DNA from: Isoetes taiwanensis
Taxonomy: Eukaryota > Streptophyta > Lycopodiopsida > Isoetales > Isoetaceae
DNA: 64,000 nucleotides
Reading direction: 5' to 3'
NCBI GenBank assembly: GCA_021234155.1
Contig: JAJEKV010000005.1
Location: 2,535,442 to 2,599,441 of the forward strand
How positions within the stretch are numbered: the first letter of the stretch is position 1; each line of letters opens with the position of its first letter. Position numbers and translations under genes: made by a program. Shown here piece by piece: positions 1 through 11,200 of this stretch. The notes under the pieces were generated by a model. It saw only the letters and a list, made by a program, of their open reading frames with translations, was not told the DNA's origin and did not search any database.

Positions 1-975
1 CGAGATAAGTTATCTAAGATGGCACATTTCGCGGCCTTGCAAGACGACGGACACCGCATTAGACACCGCCAAGTTATTTGTAAGGGAGATTTTAGACTCC
101 ATGGCATGCCTCGAGATAATATCGATAGAGATTCTAAGTTCATGAGTGCCTTTTGGCAGGATCTCTTTAGCACCATCCGCATCGGCTCTCCATGAGTACC
201 CGCATATCATCCCAAAACAGATGGCCGATCGGAAAGGACCAATCGGATCATTGAAGACATGCTTCAAGCTATGTGTGGAACAAGCAGTCCAAGTGGGATG
301 AGTACATCCACTTGGTGGAATTCGCCACAACAAGCAAGCCAAGCAGAGTCATCTCGATGTCTCCTTTCATGGTGAATTACGGCACCGCTGCTTAACCCCG
401 GATACCTGGCACAATCCTGTGGTCCAAGGTAGAAGTGTCCCAGCAGATGTTAGGAGACATGCAGCAGCTAGTAGAGGAAGTAAGGGGTTATTTATTGGCA
501 GCAAGAAGTCGGCAGAAGAGTGTAGCCGACAAGCACAGGACCGTAAGGGAGTTTAAGGTGGGCGATACCGTTTGGTTGAAGATCAAGGTGAAGCAAGCCA
601 AGCCGCTGGATTGGGAGCTGCAAGAAGCTTGCCCCTAGGTGGGCTGGGCCGTTCAAGATTTTAGAGAGAGTGGGCTCTCAAGCCTATAAGTTGGATCTTC
701 CAGCCCATCTTAAGGTCCACAAGGTCTTCCACGTAAGTTTATTAAAAAGGCACAATCCTAACCCTGAGGAGGTTTTGGATACTCCAACCTTGTTGGAAAT
801 GACTGAGGAGCAAGTAGAAATAGTGCCCGAAGTTACTTCTTGATAAGTCATTCAAGAAGACTAGGAGGTCTCGCCTCTCCAATATTTGGTTAAGTGGAAG
901 CACTTACCCGTGGAAGATGCATATGGGTATTGAAGCAAGATTTGGAGAAGCAATACCCGTAGTTTATGAAGGAGT
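1..975 (+). pseudogene. Chromovirus (Ty3/gypsy) integrase and chromodomain, decayed 3' end of pol
   Basis: This is the C-terminal part of a Ty3/gypsy polyprotein entering from the left window edge. The plus strand encodes integrase core blocks including RDSKFMSAFWQDLF near 136-176 and KTDGRSERTNRIIEDMLQAM near 216-275. They are followed by the zone ADKHRTVREFKVGDTVWL (435-638) and a segment ending LPAHLKVHKVFHVSLLKRHN. Around 870-970 a chromodomain is spread over two frames: QYLVKWKHLPVED, then DLEKQYP and FMKEF. Integrase inserts the cDNA copy; chromodomains in this family bind modified histone H3 tails. In-frame stops near 195 and 394 and several frame changes show the copy is dead. It continues into a polypurine tract and 3' LTR, so orientation and identity are well supported. 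Confidence 0.9.
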
Positions 976-1867
976 TTGATGGGCGAGTCGCTCTCGACTT
1001 GGTCGACCCCGACTTGCCGTGGTTAGCTAGTATGTTGATAGTTAGCTTTGAGCCCGGGCGCATGCATTCCCAGTTAGAGGGTGCATGTGCCGTAACCTTG
1101 GATCGTGGGGCGGCGATGGGATACGCCTTTAGGGCATTCTCTAGGCCACACGCACCAGAGGTGCGCATGACCATTAGGGTCATGCGAAAGTGAGGAATGA
1201 GGCATGGTGGGCAATGATGGGACATCGACGGATGATCTCTATGCCACGATGCGGGTACGCACACCGGGCCGTAGGAGGGTCATGGTGAAGCTTAAGCGAT
1301 CATGCGCGATGATGGGATCGTGAGACGCTCCCTAGCTGAAACCCTGGGCATGATGCATCGGGTACTCGATCCGGGGGGATCGTGGTACAAGGTAGCACTC
1401 GATCATGGGCAATGATGGGAGCATCTTAAATGATCCCTAAGCTCAAACCGAAAGGGCCATGATCTTGGGCAAGGTAGGGACAACCTTGAGCCAAGAGTTC
1501 GGCTCAAGGAGGTAAGGGGTGGTCCCCTAAAACCACAAATTATTAACTAAACTAACGTAATGTGCTCCTTTGCGTGCAAGTAGAAGGAGGACTTCAACGA
1601 GGAGCGCTATTTAGAAGATAGGGGAGCCATAATTAGATTATGAACCCTAATAACTCTTATAATAGTATTTTGAATTATTATAAGAAATAACGATGTTAAG
1701 GCTATATAATTTTGTATAAAATACAAATATGGCCTAAAAATTTTGACTTGAACTAATAAAAAAAACTTGATTGCTAAGCTAAATTAAAGGTTATGACATG
1801 TTGTTGTTTTGCGTGCATAAGGTAGGTTCGTCACCTTAGCGCAATGCCGAGGACAAAGATTGTCCTA
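976..1867 (+). other. Chromovirus 3' untranslated spacer
   Basis: About 0.9 kb lies between the chromodomain and the polypurine tract. A 75-codon open frame at its start (966-1193) continues directly from the chromodomain frame but resembles no protein I know. I see nothing else coding here; it is probably the 3' UTR of the element. Confidence 0.5.
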
Positions 1868-1876
1868 AGGGGAGAA
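1868..1876 (+). promoter_or_regulatory. Polypurine tract of chromovirus
   Basis: AAGGGGAGAA-type purine run immediately before the TGTG that starts the LTR. It is the expected primer for plus-strand DNA synthesis and fixes the LTR 5' border. Confidence 0.8.
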
Positions 1877-3516
1877 TGTGATTTGGTCCAGGGAATATAC
1901 GCCATAAATACGTATATTCCTCGATCCGCCACCATACAAGTCTATCCTTATAGCCTTGTATACCATAGATTGTGGCACTAGGGGGCATGGCTAAGTTATT
2001 CTCATAACTTAGCCAACCATAGGCTTAGACCATTATCCACGTGGCCTTAACCTATTGGGGCACCGCCACACAGGACTCACCCGATTGGTGCCACGTGGCA
2101 TCCTAGGTGGACCTAACTTATATAGGCATAAACCCTAACCCTAGACCTCTTTCCAGCCCTAGCACCCCGAGACTCACCTACTTGTTCGAAACCCCGTTTC
2201 GAACCTCGTTCGTTGTGGCATAGGCTGGTGCAGCAGCCCCAGCAGGGTAGACCCGTTCTTGGAGTAGGAACAGCAGCTTGTGAGCCGAAGACCATGGAGG
2301 CGCCCGGATCTGGAGGGAGAGCATCAGGAGCAGGTATGTAGGATAGTAGTTGTGTTAGCTCATCTGGGATTAGCATTCCAGATGTGCTAGTATTTTGTAT
2401 CTAGGGTAGAGCCATCCTAGAAACCATATTCAACATCTTGAACCCTAATCAAGGAACCCTAACTATTAGTTAGTTGTATGATTAGGTTAAGATGTTCTTC
2501 TTATGATTACTCTCATGATGTGATGATTATGTGATGTTGGTTGATCATGTTTGCTCCTCTTGTATTGGGAAGGGGGGTAGAGACCTAGGGCCATATGTAG
2601 TGTGCTCCTAGAGTAGATCCCTTAGTTCCTATTAGTTGCGGCCTGTGCATAGGAGCCCACCCGGCTATTGAGGCTATGATATGACTCAAACTGCATAACA
2701 GGGCTAGAGGGAAAGTGGAGGGAGGATCCCCGCCGAGTGGGGGCTTCGGGATCCCATAGTGGGCTAGGCTTATGGTCGGTCACCTAGGTGTGGGCCGAGC
2801 ATGGGTCCGACACCTCCCGGGCAATGGTGTTGCCCCGCCTCTCGAGAGCTGCAAGTGATGGCTTGGCTCTCGTTTTGGGGGGGGTGGCTGCACTAATCGT
2901 GGTGTCGCCACGATTCTCTAGCCGCCCATGGCACCTCTAGACCCCAGGAAGGGGAGATGCAACCCTTCCCGCCTCATGATCTAGGACCCGGGAGATGCAA
3001 CCCGGAGTAGTCCCGATGGGTGATGCCATGGGATTAGTATCCCAAGGCTAGAGTCCCGTGAGCCTGATCTAGCCCATCTGCAAAAAGTATGCACAGGAGG
3101 GGCGATGGAGTGGTCAACCCTAGCCATTGTTCTATGCCAGCCCTGCCATCGCCATGACTCGGGCCCGCTTCTATCTTGAGGTTTGCGTTGGGCCGCCCTC
3201 CTTCACAGTGCGAGGCGGGTAGGAGCTCTCTGTTTTATGGTTTGTGATTATCATCCATGCATTGGTTTATGTAATGCGATCGCTACCCTCAGAGGTAGTA
3301 TTTGTATATGTTTTATGCTAGTTTCGGCGTGTTGTTCGCTTCCATTATAGGAGCCCATGGGAAAGGGCGCGCCAAGACACCTTCGTGTTCCTCCCGCGCT
3401 AAGAGTCACCTCGAGAGTCGCGGGGTAGACGAAAAACCCATGCGGTTCTTTGAGCGGATGGGGATTTCTGCCGGGTATACGGCTGGGCTGCGATGTTTAG
3501 CGGGGAGGATAGCACA
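1877..3516 (+). repeat. 3' LTR of chromovirus (1.64 kb, copy 1)
   Basis: The repeat starts TGTGATTTGG just after the polypurine tract and ends GGATAGCACA, so it has TG...CA termini. It is homologous over its full length to the minus-strand LTR at 7292-14840 (once two insertions are removed) and, more distantly, to the plus-strand LTR at 51199-59915. Shared landmarks include 'cttgtattgggaaggggggt' near 2557 and 'cacaggaggggcgatggagt' near 3092. The sequence right of 3516 reads straight into gene 2 of element A, so this element inserted there. The predicted 5-bp target duplication (tgatc) cannot be checked because the 5' LTR lies outside the window. Short open frames inside it are not genes. 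Confidence 0.85.
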
Positions 3517-4807
3517 TGATCCAATCCGTAGTCTAGTCCGGCGTCTTTGCCCAAAGCGAGAGGGCTATGAGGAGTCTTGACGATCTCTTCTCCTCTTGGG
3601 CTAAACTCCTTGTGAAATACTATCATCGCCCTTGACTAAGAGCTGGAAGATAGTATCGGCATATACCTTTCCCCGTACGATGTTGGAACACATTGCATCT
3701 TTCGGTTGCTTCCCCATAGATATCTAGTGCTATGAGGTCTTCGTGGTCCCTCCACATTGTGGTAGCATTCTCCAAGTTGATGTTGGCGTGTGCCTCACGG
3801 GAACTCCTGGAACGGACTGGTCGGCTAGAGCTTGGACCTCTTCCTGGCTTATACAATCTGCTTTGTATCTGCTGGAACTCCTCCTCTGGGATGATGGGTT
3901 CATGCTGTTGATACATCTGCCTTATCTGCTGATAAGCTTGTATATCCGACATTGTCTCCCTGGCGTAGGAGTGTCGCTCCGCTACTTCCCTTGGAATTTC
4001 CTGGTAGGAGTAGTCGATGAAGTCACTGCCCTGCTCTTGTGCAATTAAGCCTAAGAGTTCATCGATCCTGAGACCTTCTTCTTGGCAATAGGGGAGGTTG
4101 ATGATGTCATTGGCCAAGATGTACTCCTCGCCGTCGATGATTACTGGTGACAGGGCTATGATGCCAATTGGCGGTTCGAAATCTCGCCTTAATATGCCTT
4201 CCTGCCTAGCTATTCGCCTCTCCATCCTTGTTGCCTCTCTCATCTCCCAACTTGGGTTCTCCTCCCCTTGCTGCTCGTAGTCTTGCTCAATCTGCAGCAT
4301 GGGTTGCATGGGTATCCCTGAGGTCGCGCCATAATACTCGTACTCTGTAGAGTCAATCTCATGGATGCTGATCTGTTCCCTTCAGGTGTCGAGAGGTGCT
4401 AAATCTAAGGGCTGAATTGAGGGCTCTCCTGCCTTGTTGATTGACTTATACTGCATGAACAAAGCTAAGGCTGCAGGAGCTGAGAGGCATCTATGCCTAT
4501 TATGTTTGCAGGTCATATAGTCAGGCATGTGTCTAGTCCTATCCTACAGCTTGCTTTTGGATCCTCCTCCTAAGGCTTGGCTAAGCGAGTCTAGGGATAC
4601 CCATTTCCCTCCCCTAGGCAGCAAGCTAACTTCCCAGGGTAGGATCTGCTGGTCATATTGGCAGATGATATCAGTATAGAAGGGAATTCTGGTCAATGTT
4701 GCATGAAGATCGAAGAGGTGGTCAAAGACATGGAAGGCTTGTTCAGCGGGAAAATCACTGATATGGTTTGCAGCATCATACCATCTGATGAAGCTAGAAG
4801 GCACCAT
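3517..4807 (-). pseudogene. Gene 2 of element A: unassigned conserved element protein
   Basis: One reading frame runs on the minus strand from the ATG at 4807 (MVPSSFIRWYDAANH) to 3623. It is interrupted by two in-frame stops (4546-4544 TAG, and a TGA near 4384). It then shifts frame and continues as IVFHKEFSPRGEEIV up to the junction at 3517. The intact ancestor would have exceeded 400 residues. It is acidic and Gln/Glu-rich in the middle, with RSRSSRE near the C-terminus. Short blocks recur in element B: SPVIIDGEEYIL here matches APDLINGEEYLL there, MSDIQAYQ matches TSDIQAYK, and CRYYLPAL matches CRQYYLPF. I do not recognise the family. Its position after the H3-like gene would suit a gag-like or accessory protein, but no gag zinc knuckle is visible. 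A TATA box lies 117 bp upstream of the ATG. Confidence 0.6.
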
Positions 4808-4916
4808 GAAGCAGAGAGGGATGTAGAAAATGGTTTGCAAAGATCAATGGGAGGCTGAGAAATCGCCTAGGATGCTAAGAGCAATTCTGAGGAAGGAAAA
4901 ATAACAAATGGGCCCC

Positions 4917-4924
4917 CTTTTATA
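4917..4924 (-). promoter_or_regulatory. TATA box of gene 2, element A
   Basis: TATAAAAG on the minus strand, 117 bp before the ATG at 4807. The matching boxes in element B lie 120 and 119 bp before their ATGs, and a GGCGAT motif (here 4867-4860) lies between TATA and ATG in each case. Confidence 0.6.
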
Positions 4925-5100
4925 GACTATGGTCTGCCTCGGGTTTCGTGCACAAGGTTTCTTGATGGAAAAAACTTTTGTTCTAGGCCTACAGGTGTCC
5001 AAATGAGCTACCATGAAGTGCAAATCTAAGCAAAACAAAGCAAGAAACACTACATGGCAGATTGTTGGGTCATAATTAGTCAAATTAGGCCAAAAAGGCC

Positions 5101-5180
5101 AAATCGGAAGGGTTCGCGCGACATCGCGTTCCAAAGCGGTCGGAAGTGGTTTTGGCACGAACCCTTCCAGTTTCGCAATT
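5101..5180 (-). repeat. Stem-loop repeat unit 1 upstream of gene 2 (element A)
   Basis: A direct repeat of the unit at 5291-5370. Each contains inverted arms, CGGAAGGGTTCGCGC near the start and GCACGAACCCTTCC near the end, that can pair across ~45 nt. The two units are offset by 190 bp. Confidence 0.7.
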
Positions 5181-5290
5181 TTGAAGCTAATTTGACGAAT
5201 TTTTGAGGTTTGGAAGATTCTAACATGATTAACTGATCAATTCTAACCTAGCATGCAACTTTTCCTGAGCAAAATTGACGTCCAGAGACC

Positions 5291-5370
5291 AAATCGGAAG
5301 GGTTCGCGCAAAATCGCCTTCCGAGGCGTCTGGAAGTGGTTTTGGCGCGGACCCTTCCGGTTTCGCCAAT
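5291..5370 (-). repeat. Stem-loop repeat unit 2 upstream of gene 2 (element A)
   Basis: Second copy of the 5101-5180 unit, about 85 percent identical by eye, with arms CGGAAGGGTTCGCGC and GCGCGGACCCTTCCGG. It lies between the H3-like gene and the TATA box of gene 2. Confidence 0.7.
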
Positions 5371-5566
5371 TTTGATCCGAAAAATGATTTTGTTAACTAG
5401 GGATAAGATAATTAAACTATTACAAATTTAATGCAAAAAATTTTAGTACAATCTGACTTATCTAATTACCTTTTTACATCAATTTTACAAGACAAAGAAA
5501 TTATATATTTATAGAAAACAGTTAAATTACATTAAAATTTTAATTATAATTACAAAATTAGGAGAC

Positions 5567-6708
5567 TCAAGGGTACTCCTTGCGGATCCTCCACGCCAAA
5601 TGGATGTCTTTGCGCATCACAGTCACCCTTTTGGCGTGGATTGCGCACAGGTTCCCCTCCTCGAAAAGTTGGGTCAGCTCCGCCTCGGCTGCCACTTGCA
5701 GAACCCGTGTCGTCAACGATGTTACCCTGTAGTCGGTGACGAACTCCTGCATGACTTCCCGCATCAGGCGCTCGAAAGGAGCCTTCCTGATCAGGAGATT
5801 AGTGCATTGTTGGAAGTGCCTAATCTCCCGAAAAACACGGGCGTGCCGAGAATTTGGCCCATGGTGGGTCTTCTTCGGCTTCTCCGGTCGTGGCGGTGGC
5901 GGCTTGGGCTGGTTCTTCTTCGGCTGGCCGCCCTTAACGTAGCGCTCCACGTTCTGCCTACAATACCAGTCATTGTACCTTGTCCAGCGACGAAAGTACT
6001 CCTGGTACGCCTTCAGCTTGCGCTTGAATTGGCGCTCCTCTCGAAGTGCGAACGGCCGCTCGCCCACCTTCTGCTTCTTCACTACCTTTGGTGGCTTGGG
6101 CCACTTGGGGTAGGGTGGGCGTACGTTGGGGTCTGAGGATTCCCCAACGACTTCTTCTCCCTCCTCGGCTTCTTCTTCGTCATCTCCTCCTCCTTCTTAC
6201 TCTTCCTCCTCGTGCGGGGGAGGCTCCTCATCACGACGGTTCCTCGGGGCCTATCGTTCCTCCTTTTTGTTCTCCGCTCCCTCTCCCTAAGCTCCCTCTC
6301 CCTCTTCTTCCTTTTAGCTTGTTCTTCCGGCCACTCCGCCACCTTATTCTTGCCCTTCTTCTTTGCTGACGAAGGGCCCGCCTCCTGGGTCTGGTGCTGC
6401 GGCTGCCCTTGGTCCCCCTCCTGCTCTTCGTCTTGATGCTCCACCTCTGTGTCAGATGAGGGTCCAAAATGGCGAGACTCGTCGGTTCGCTGAGTGCCCG
6501 CCGACGAAGAGCTGCTGCTGCTGCTACTACCTAGGGCCTCCTCCTGAGAGACGTGGAAGGTATCATCACTGGAGGGAAATGCCTCGTCGCCCGGCTTCGG
6601 TCGAAGGTGTGGCAGAATCTTGTTAACATGGCGTCCTGTTGCTACATGTGCCATCGAGAGTGTGAGTCGCTCATCAAACTTCCTGGCTGTCTGCTTGGTG
6701 CGCGCCAT
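5567..6708 (-). pseudogene. Histone H3-like protein gene of element A (H3 tail, long linker, H3 fold)
   Basis: The ATG at 6708 opens with MARTKQTARK, identical to the canonical histone H3 N-terminus including the K4 and K9 positions. A Ser run, an acidic/Gln stretch and a Lys/Arg-rich block follow. Near 6240-6250 one base is gained or lost and the real frame continues as NRRDEEPPPH. It meets one nonsense codon (6199-6197), then runs open to the TGA at 5569-5567. The C-terminal part has [15 protein letters not shown] (about 6010-5965) and then a histone H3 fold: REIRHFQQ (alpha-N), [15 protein letters not shown] (alpha-1), [16 protein letters not shown] (alpha-2), [16 protein letters not shown] (loop 2/alpha-3) and a WRIRKEYP end. 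Normal H3 is ~136 residues; here some 240 residues separate tail and fold. It sits at the first-ORF position after the primer site. Frameshift plus stop mean this copy is inactive. Confidence 0.9.
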
Positions 6709-6796
6709 ATTTAACGGTCTAAGAAATGGATGATGTAAGACTGAGCAAGAGAGATAAGGTGGAGGAAAAGGTTGGAGGGAAAATGAGGTGGCAAGA

Positions 6797-6805
6797 TATT
6801 TAAAA
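6797..6805 (-). promoter_or_regulatory. TATA-like box before H3-like gene, element A
   Basis: TTTTAAATA on the minus strand, about 95 bp before the ATG at 6708. A pyrimidine-rich stretch follows it, as in plant 5' leaders. It is less convincing than the three TATAAA(A/T)-type boxes at the other cargo genes. Confidence 0.4.
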
Positions 6806-7278
6806 GGAGGGTCCCCTGGGAATATTCTTCTACCATTAATAGGCCTACTTATTAGCCCCCCTTATTAATTACTCCCATTTACTTAATTACTAGTATATAT
6901 TTAATTATTGGTATATATACTTAATTTCGTATTATACTTTAAATTATTCAAATTTCCTAATAGTTTAGAGTGTTAATTATGAATTTGCACCATTTTTCAC
7001 TCAGGTCTCAGATTGGCATGATTCTTCGACCTATTTTAGATGAAATTTGATGCAGATGCATAATTTTCACTCCAATTTTTCTAGAAGGTTAATTTGACTC
7101 ATTCCTTTTTCATCATCTAACATCTTAGCCTATTCTTACGGACCCACTACCTAGGAGAAAATTTTTCCTCCTATTTTTGAGGTTCTATGGTGGAAATTTT
7201 CATTTCACACCCTATTAGGCCTGTTAGACTACTTTCATGGTTATGGTCAGTGCTAGTTCCTGGTCAACCAAGAACATC

Positions 7279-7290
7279 GCTCTGATACCA
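7279..7290 (-). promoter_or_regulatory. Primer binding site (tRNA-iMet) of element A
   Basis: On the minus strand TGGTATCAGAGC begins one base after the LTR end (...GCGTCACA). It is complementary to the 3' end of plant initiator tRNA-Met, the common primer of plant LTR retroelements, and shows that the internal region lies to the left, towards the H3-like gene. Confidence 0.9.
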
Positions 7291-8299
7291 TTGTGACGCT
7301 CCCTGCTAAATATACGGCACCCGGCCGTACACTCGGCAGGAAATCCCCCATCCGGTCCTTCAACCGCACGGGCCCTCCGTCTATCACGCACTCTGAGATG
7401 ATCATAGTGCGGGAAGGGGACACGAAGGTGTCTTGCGTGCCCTTCCCCTATGGGCTCCTATCACAGCGGAAGCACAAACATCGTCAGAACTAGCAATACA
7501 ATACAATATACTACCTCGAAGGGTAGCTCAACCACATATCCATAGGTGCAAAGAACATAATCATATGCCATAAAACATGTGAGCTCCTACCCGTGGCTCC
7601 GACACACAAGGAAGTCGACTGACTGGATAGGCCTCAAGATAGAGCAGACCGGGTCATAACAATGGCGGGGCTGGCATAAAACAATGGCTAGGGTTGACCA
7701 CTCCATCCGCCCCTCCTGTGCATACTTTGCAGATGGGCTAGATCAGGCTCTGACATGACTCTAACCCTCCAGATACGCAATCCCATGCCATCACCCATCG
7801 GGACTACTCCAGGTTGCATCTCCCTGGTCTGTCAAGGTAGGAAGGGTTGCATCTCCCTTTCCCGGGATCTAGAGGCTCCACGGGCGGCTAGAGAATCGTG
7901 ACGACATACGATTCGTACCCGACTGAACCCCCCGAAACAAGAGCCAAGCTGACACTTGCAGCTCTTGAGAGGCAGGACGACACCATTGCCCCAGAAGGTG
8001 TCGGACCCATGCTCGGCCCACACGAAGTGACCGACCATAAGCCTAGCCCACTATGGAATCCCCCGTAGCCCCCACTCGGCAGGGATCCTCCCTCCACCTT
8101 GCCTCTAGCCCCGTTGTATAGTGCTGAGTCACATCATAGCTTCCATAGCCCGGTGGGTTCCTATGCACAGGCCGCATCTAATAGGAACTAAGGGATCTAC
8201 ACTAGGAGCATACTGCATGTGGCCCTAGGTCTCTACCCCCCTTCCCAATACAAGAGGAGCAAACATGATCAACCAACATCCCACAACATCATATCATGA

Positions 8300-11200
8300 C
8301 TAGTAACGGTGCCCAGCGTTGCTGGGCAAAACTTGGTAACCTGTAAATGATAATCCCTGTAAATGATAATCCTGTGAATTCATTCTATTTTGAAAACATG
8401 ACATCTTGGGTGTTTTTACATTTAATCTTAATGCAATGGTAGCATATTGGTCTTTCAAAGAAGTGTCTTTAATGTCTTCTCGTCAATATGCAATATCTCA
8501 TGGCCAAGACATAAAGCAAGGCTATAAGGAATTTATGCGTAAGAATCCCTCTCTATAAAGGTGCAGTTTGGTGTCCTATAAATTGAGCTCGCAACGTTGG
8601 AAATATTTTATAAGCTTTGCATAGACATGGGTACAACCATATCCCCTTAAAGTTGATGTGCTAACTTTCTTAAATGATGTTTTAAATGATGGATTATGTG
8701 TACGTATGAGGATGTTTATGTGGATTATTAACATAGTAATTGCATTGCCTTGAATAGGGTATAATAAGTAATGCTTATTTTGATGTATATTATGCCCAAT
8801 AGGTATTAAGTTGGTAAGTGGAACCAGCAAATATTGGTGTACTTTTTGCGGGTTGGGACACTTACCGGACATTGCACTATTGGCATTGTGTAGAATTATT
8901 CTAAAAGCAATGACATGCTCATTCTTGGTGGTATTGAGTGTTGCTAGGCGATAAAATCGAATTGAATTGGCTGAGGTGAAGGTGGTGCTTATGGAGCAAT
9001 AGTGCATGGAAGCGGCCCTATATCCTATCTTATGGGTTTAAATACTATCAAGCTTCCTCTTAAAAAGTTTTAATGTCATTGTATTAGAGAAATTTTTACG
9101 CAGCACACAATTTCTCCTAATTACAATAAATTGGCCATTCCCCTTGTACTTTAATAAGCTAGGAATTGGCTTTTTTGCCACATTTTTTTTCCACGCCCTA
9201 CTAAAGTTAGAACTTAATGGAAAAGCTTCAATTAAACTCATGACAATAGCCGTTTTCTATATATAGTTGCATTCTTATATTCATGGGATCATTATAGTGT
9301 ATTGAAAATGCTACATGATGACTTATGGGGCAAAATAAAAACCAACTCACGCAATATCCTACCAGATGCATTGGGGCACATGCAAAGGTCTTACCTACCA
9401 TAGGTTGAGATTTCAAATGATTATGACAATTACATTTTGTAAGAACATGGTCAATGCTTTTTCCAAGACAATGGACTTGGTCAATGCTTTCTCAAGACAA
9501 TGAACCTGATTTTGCGGTTGTAAAGGTGGATAATGCTTTCTCTCACATTTGCATCTCTAGCTCGGCGGTGATAGTGGACAAACAATTATTTGTCGTGGAC
9601 ATATGAGCTGCAAGAAGGTTATGCTCTCCTCTCTATTAAATATTTCGAGAGAAAACGGGTAGACAAATGGGTATGCCATTTGCTTTTAATATCTTTTCAG
9701 ACCGAATTATAAGCCATCCATGAGCGCGGGTAATAGAAATTTTGCACATTCTCGGGCGTTCTGACCTCCCCAATCGCTTACTTTGCTTCCTTCTCGATAT
9801 GCCTATATCAACAAATCAATAAAAACTCCTTTGGAAAAAATGTACTTAATGACTTAACCAACGTTGAAAATTAGCCTTGAGGAACTCTTTGTTGTCTTGA
9901 GTGATATCTACTGCCGATGCTCTCCTTCAAATTTGAACTAAGTCCTGCGAGAAAATCCAGCTTTACCAAACTCTTTGTTGTCTTGAGTGATATCTATAGT
10001 AGTGCTCTCCTTCAAATTTGAACTAACTCTGCTTGAAAAATCCGGTCTTTACCAATGCTCAATCCGGTTTTTACATCGAGAGATGTAAAAGTCCACCACG
10101 ATGTCCCCCATACAAAATCCTATTCGGTATACTTTTGAAGAAATGTCGAGAGATCTATATTTTTCGAATTTACTACCTCTAAATGGGCCAAACCCAAGTG
10201 CAATGGCCATGCCCTGCGATTGCAACCTTAGAATCAAATCTGCATTCATGAAGTGCGTATATACAACGGTTCACATTACGGTAAGATGACTCAAGACCTA
10301 CAACGCCACAACTACACTTTGCTAGGCAACACGACTCAAGACCTACACTCCCACAACAACACCGACTGCATAAGCAAGTTTTACCATTAAAGACTTTTGC
10401 GGAACAACTACAATTATCATGGCGGTTTAACAAATGAATTTCTCTGGTGCCAACTTAATTATCATATGGTAACTTGATATGCTTACCCTGGTAATCTTCA
10501 CTTCACATCTTGGCCGTCCTTGACATGATCAAAAGTTTGTTAACCAAATTACGTAAGGAACCGAGTGCAAATCTTCTTTCCAACATGCACTCCCTAAGCC
10601 CCCGATAAAAGGTCAATTATCATTGTCTTGAATAACTTCCACATAAGACCCAATAACAAATGCATGCAAAACTAATGCACTCGGCATGAATCTCTATCCG
10701 GTTGGCATACCATCCCGAAGTAAACAACGTCTTATGTTTAACATGTCATATCGCCCGGTGGATGGATAGCACCAAGCACAAAAGCTGCTTGAGAAGTAAT
10801 TTACCACCGCTTTTCCGCGTCACGGTTGGCTATACCATCTTGAAGCACCAAGTGCAAAGTCTCACGGTTGGCCGGGTGCATGGAGAGCACCAAGTGCATA
10901 GTCTGCGAGAAGGAAATTACGTCTTGCTTTTCCATGTTTACATAGTTATATCTTTGTGTGTCAAATGAAAACTCCATCTGTTTGTTACCTTGAAAGGGCA
11001 AACTCATGCCCTTTCAAACCGTGCCAAATATATCTTCCATAAGCGATACCAATCCACGAGACAATGAATCGCGGCATCTCGCTTACGGAACAATGACATG
11101 GCCTTTTGCTCTCACTCCTTGATCCGCGAGAGATGCATTGGCCAAAAGCAGTTTAATGTCTTAAAAGCAATGATTCTTTAGCAGGTCGAGAACACTCCGG

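Noticed and set aside
2100-2480. Telomere-like CCCTAA repeats
   Set aside because: Only short CCCTAACCCTAG-type fragments inside an LTR; no array.
5600-6136. 178-codon plus-strand open frame opposite the H3-like gene
   Set aside because: It is an antisense shadow; the minus strand has clear H3 homology.
5567-6708. Ordinary host histone H3 gene
   Set aside because: The ~240-residue insertion, the LTR/primer-site context, and a second copy with the same architecture in another LTR element argue against a host histone gene.
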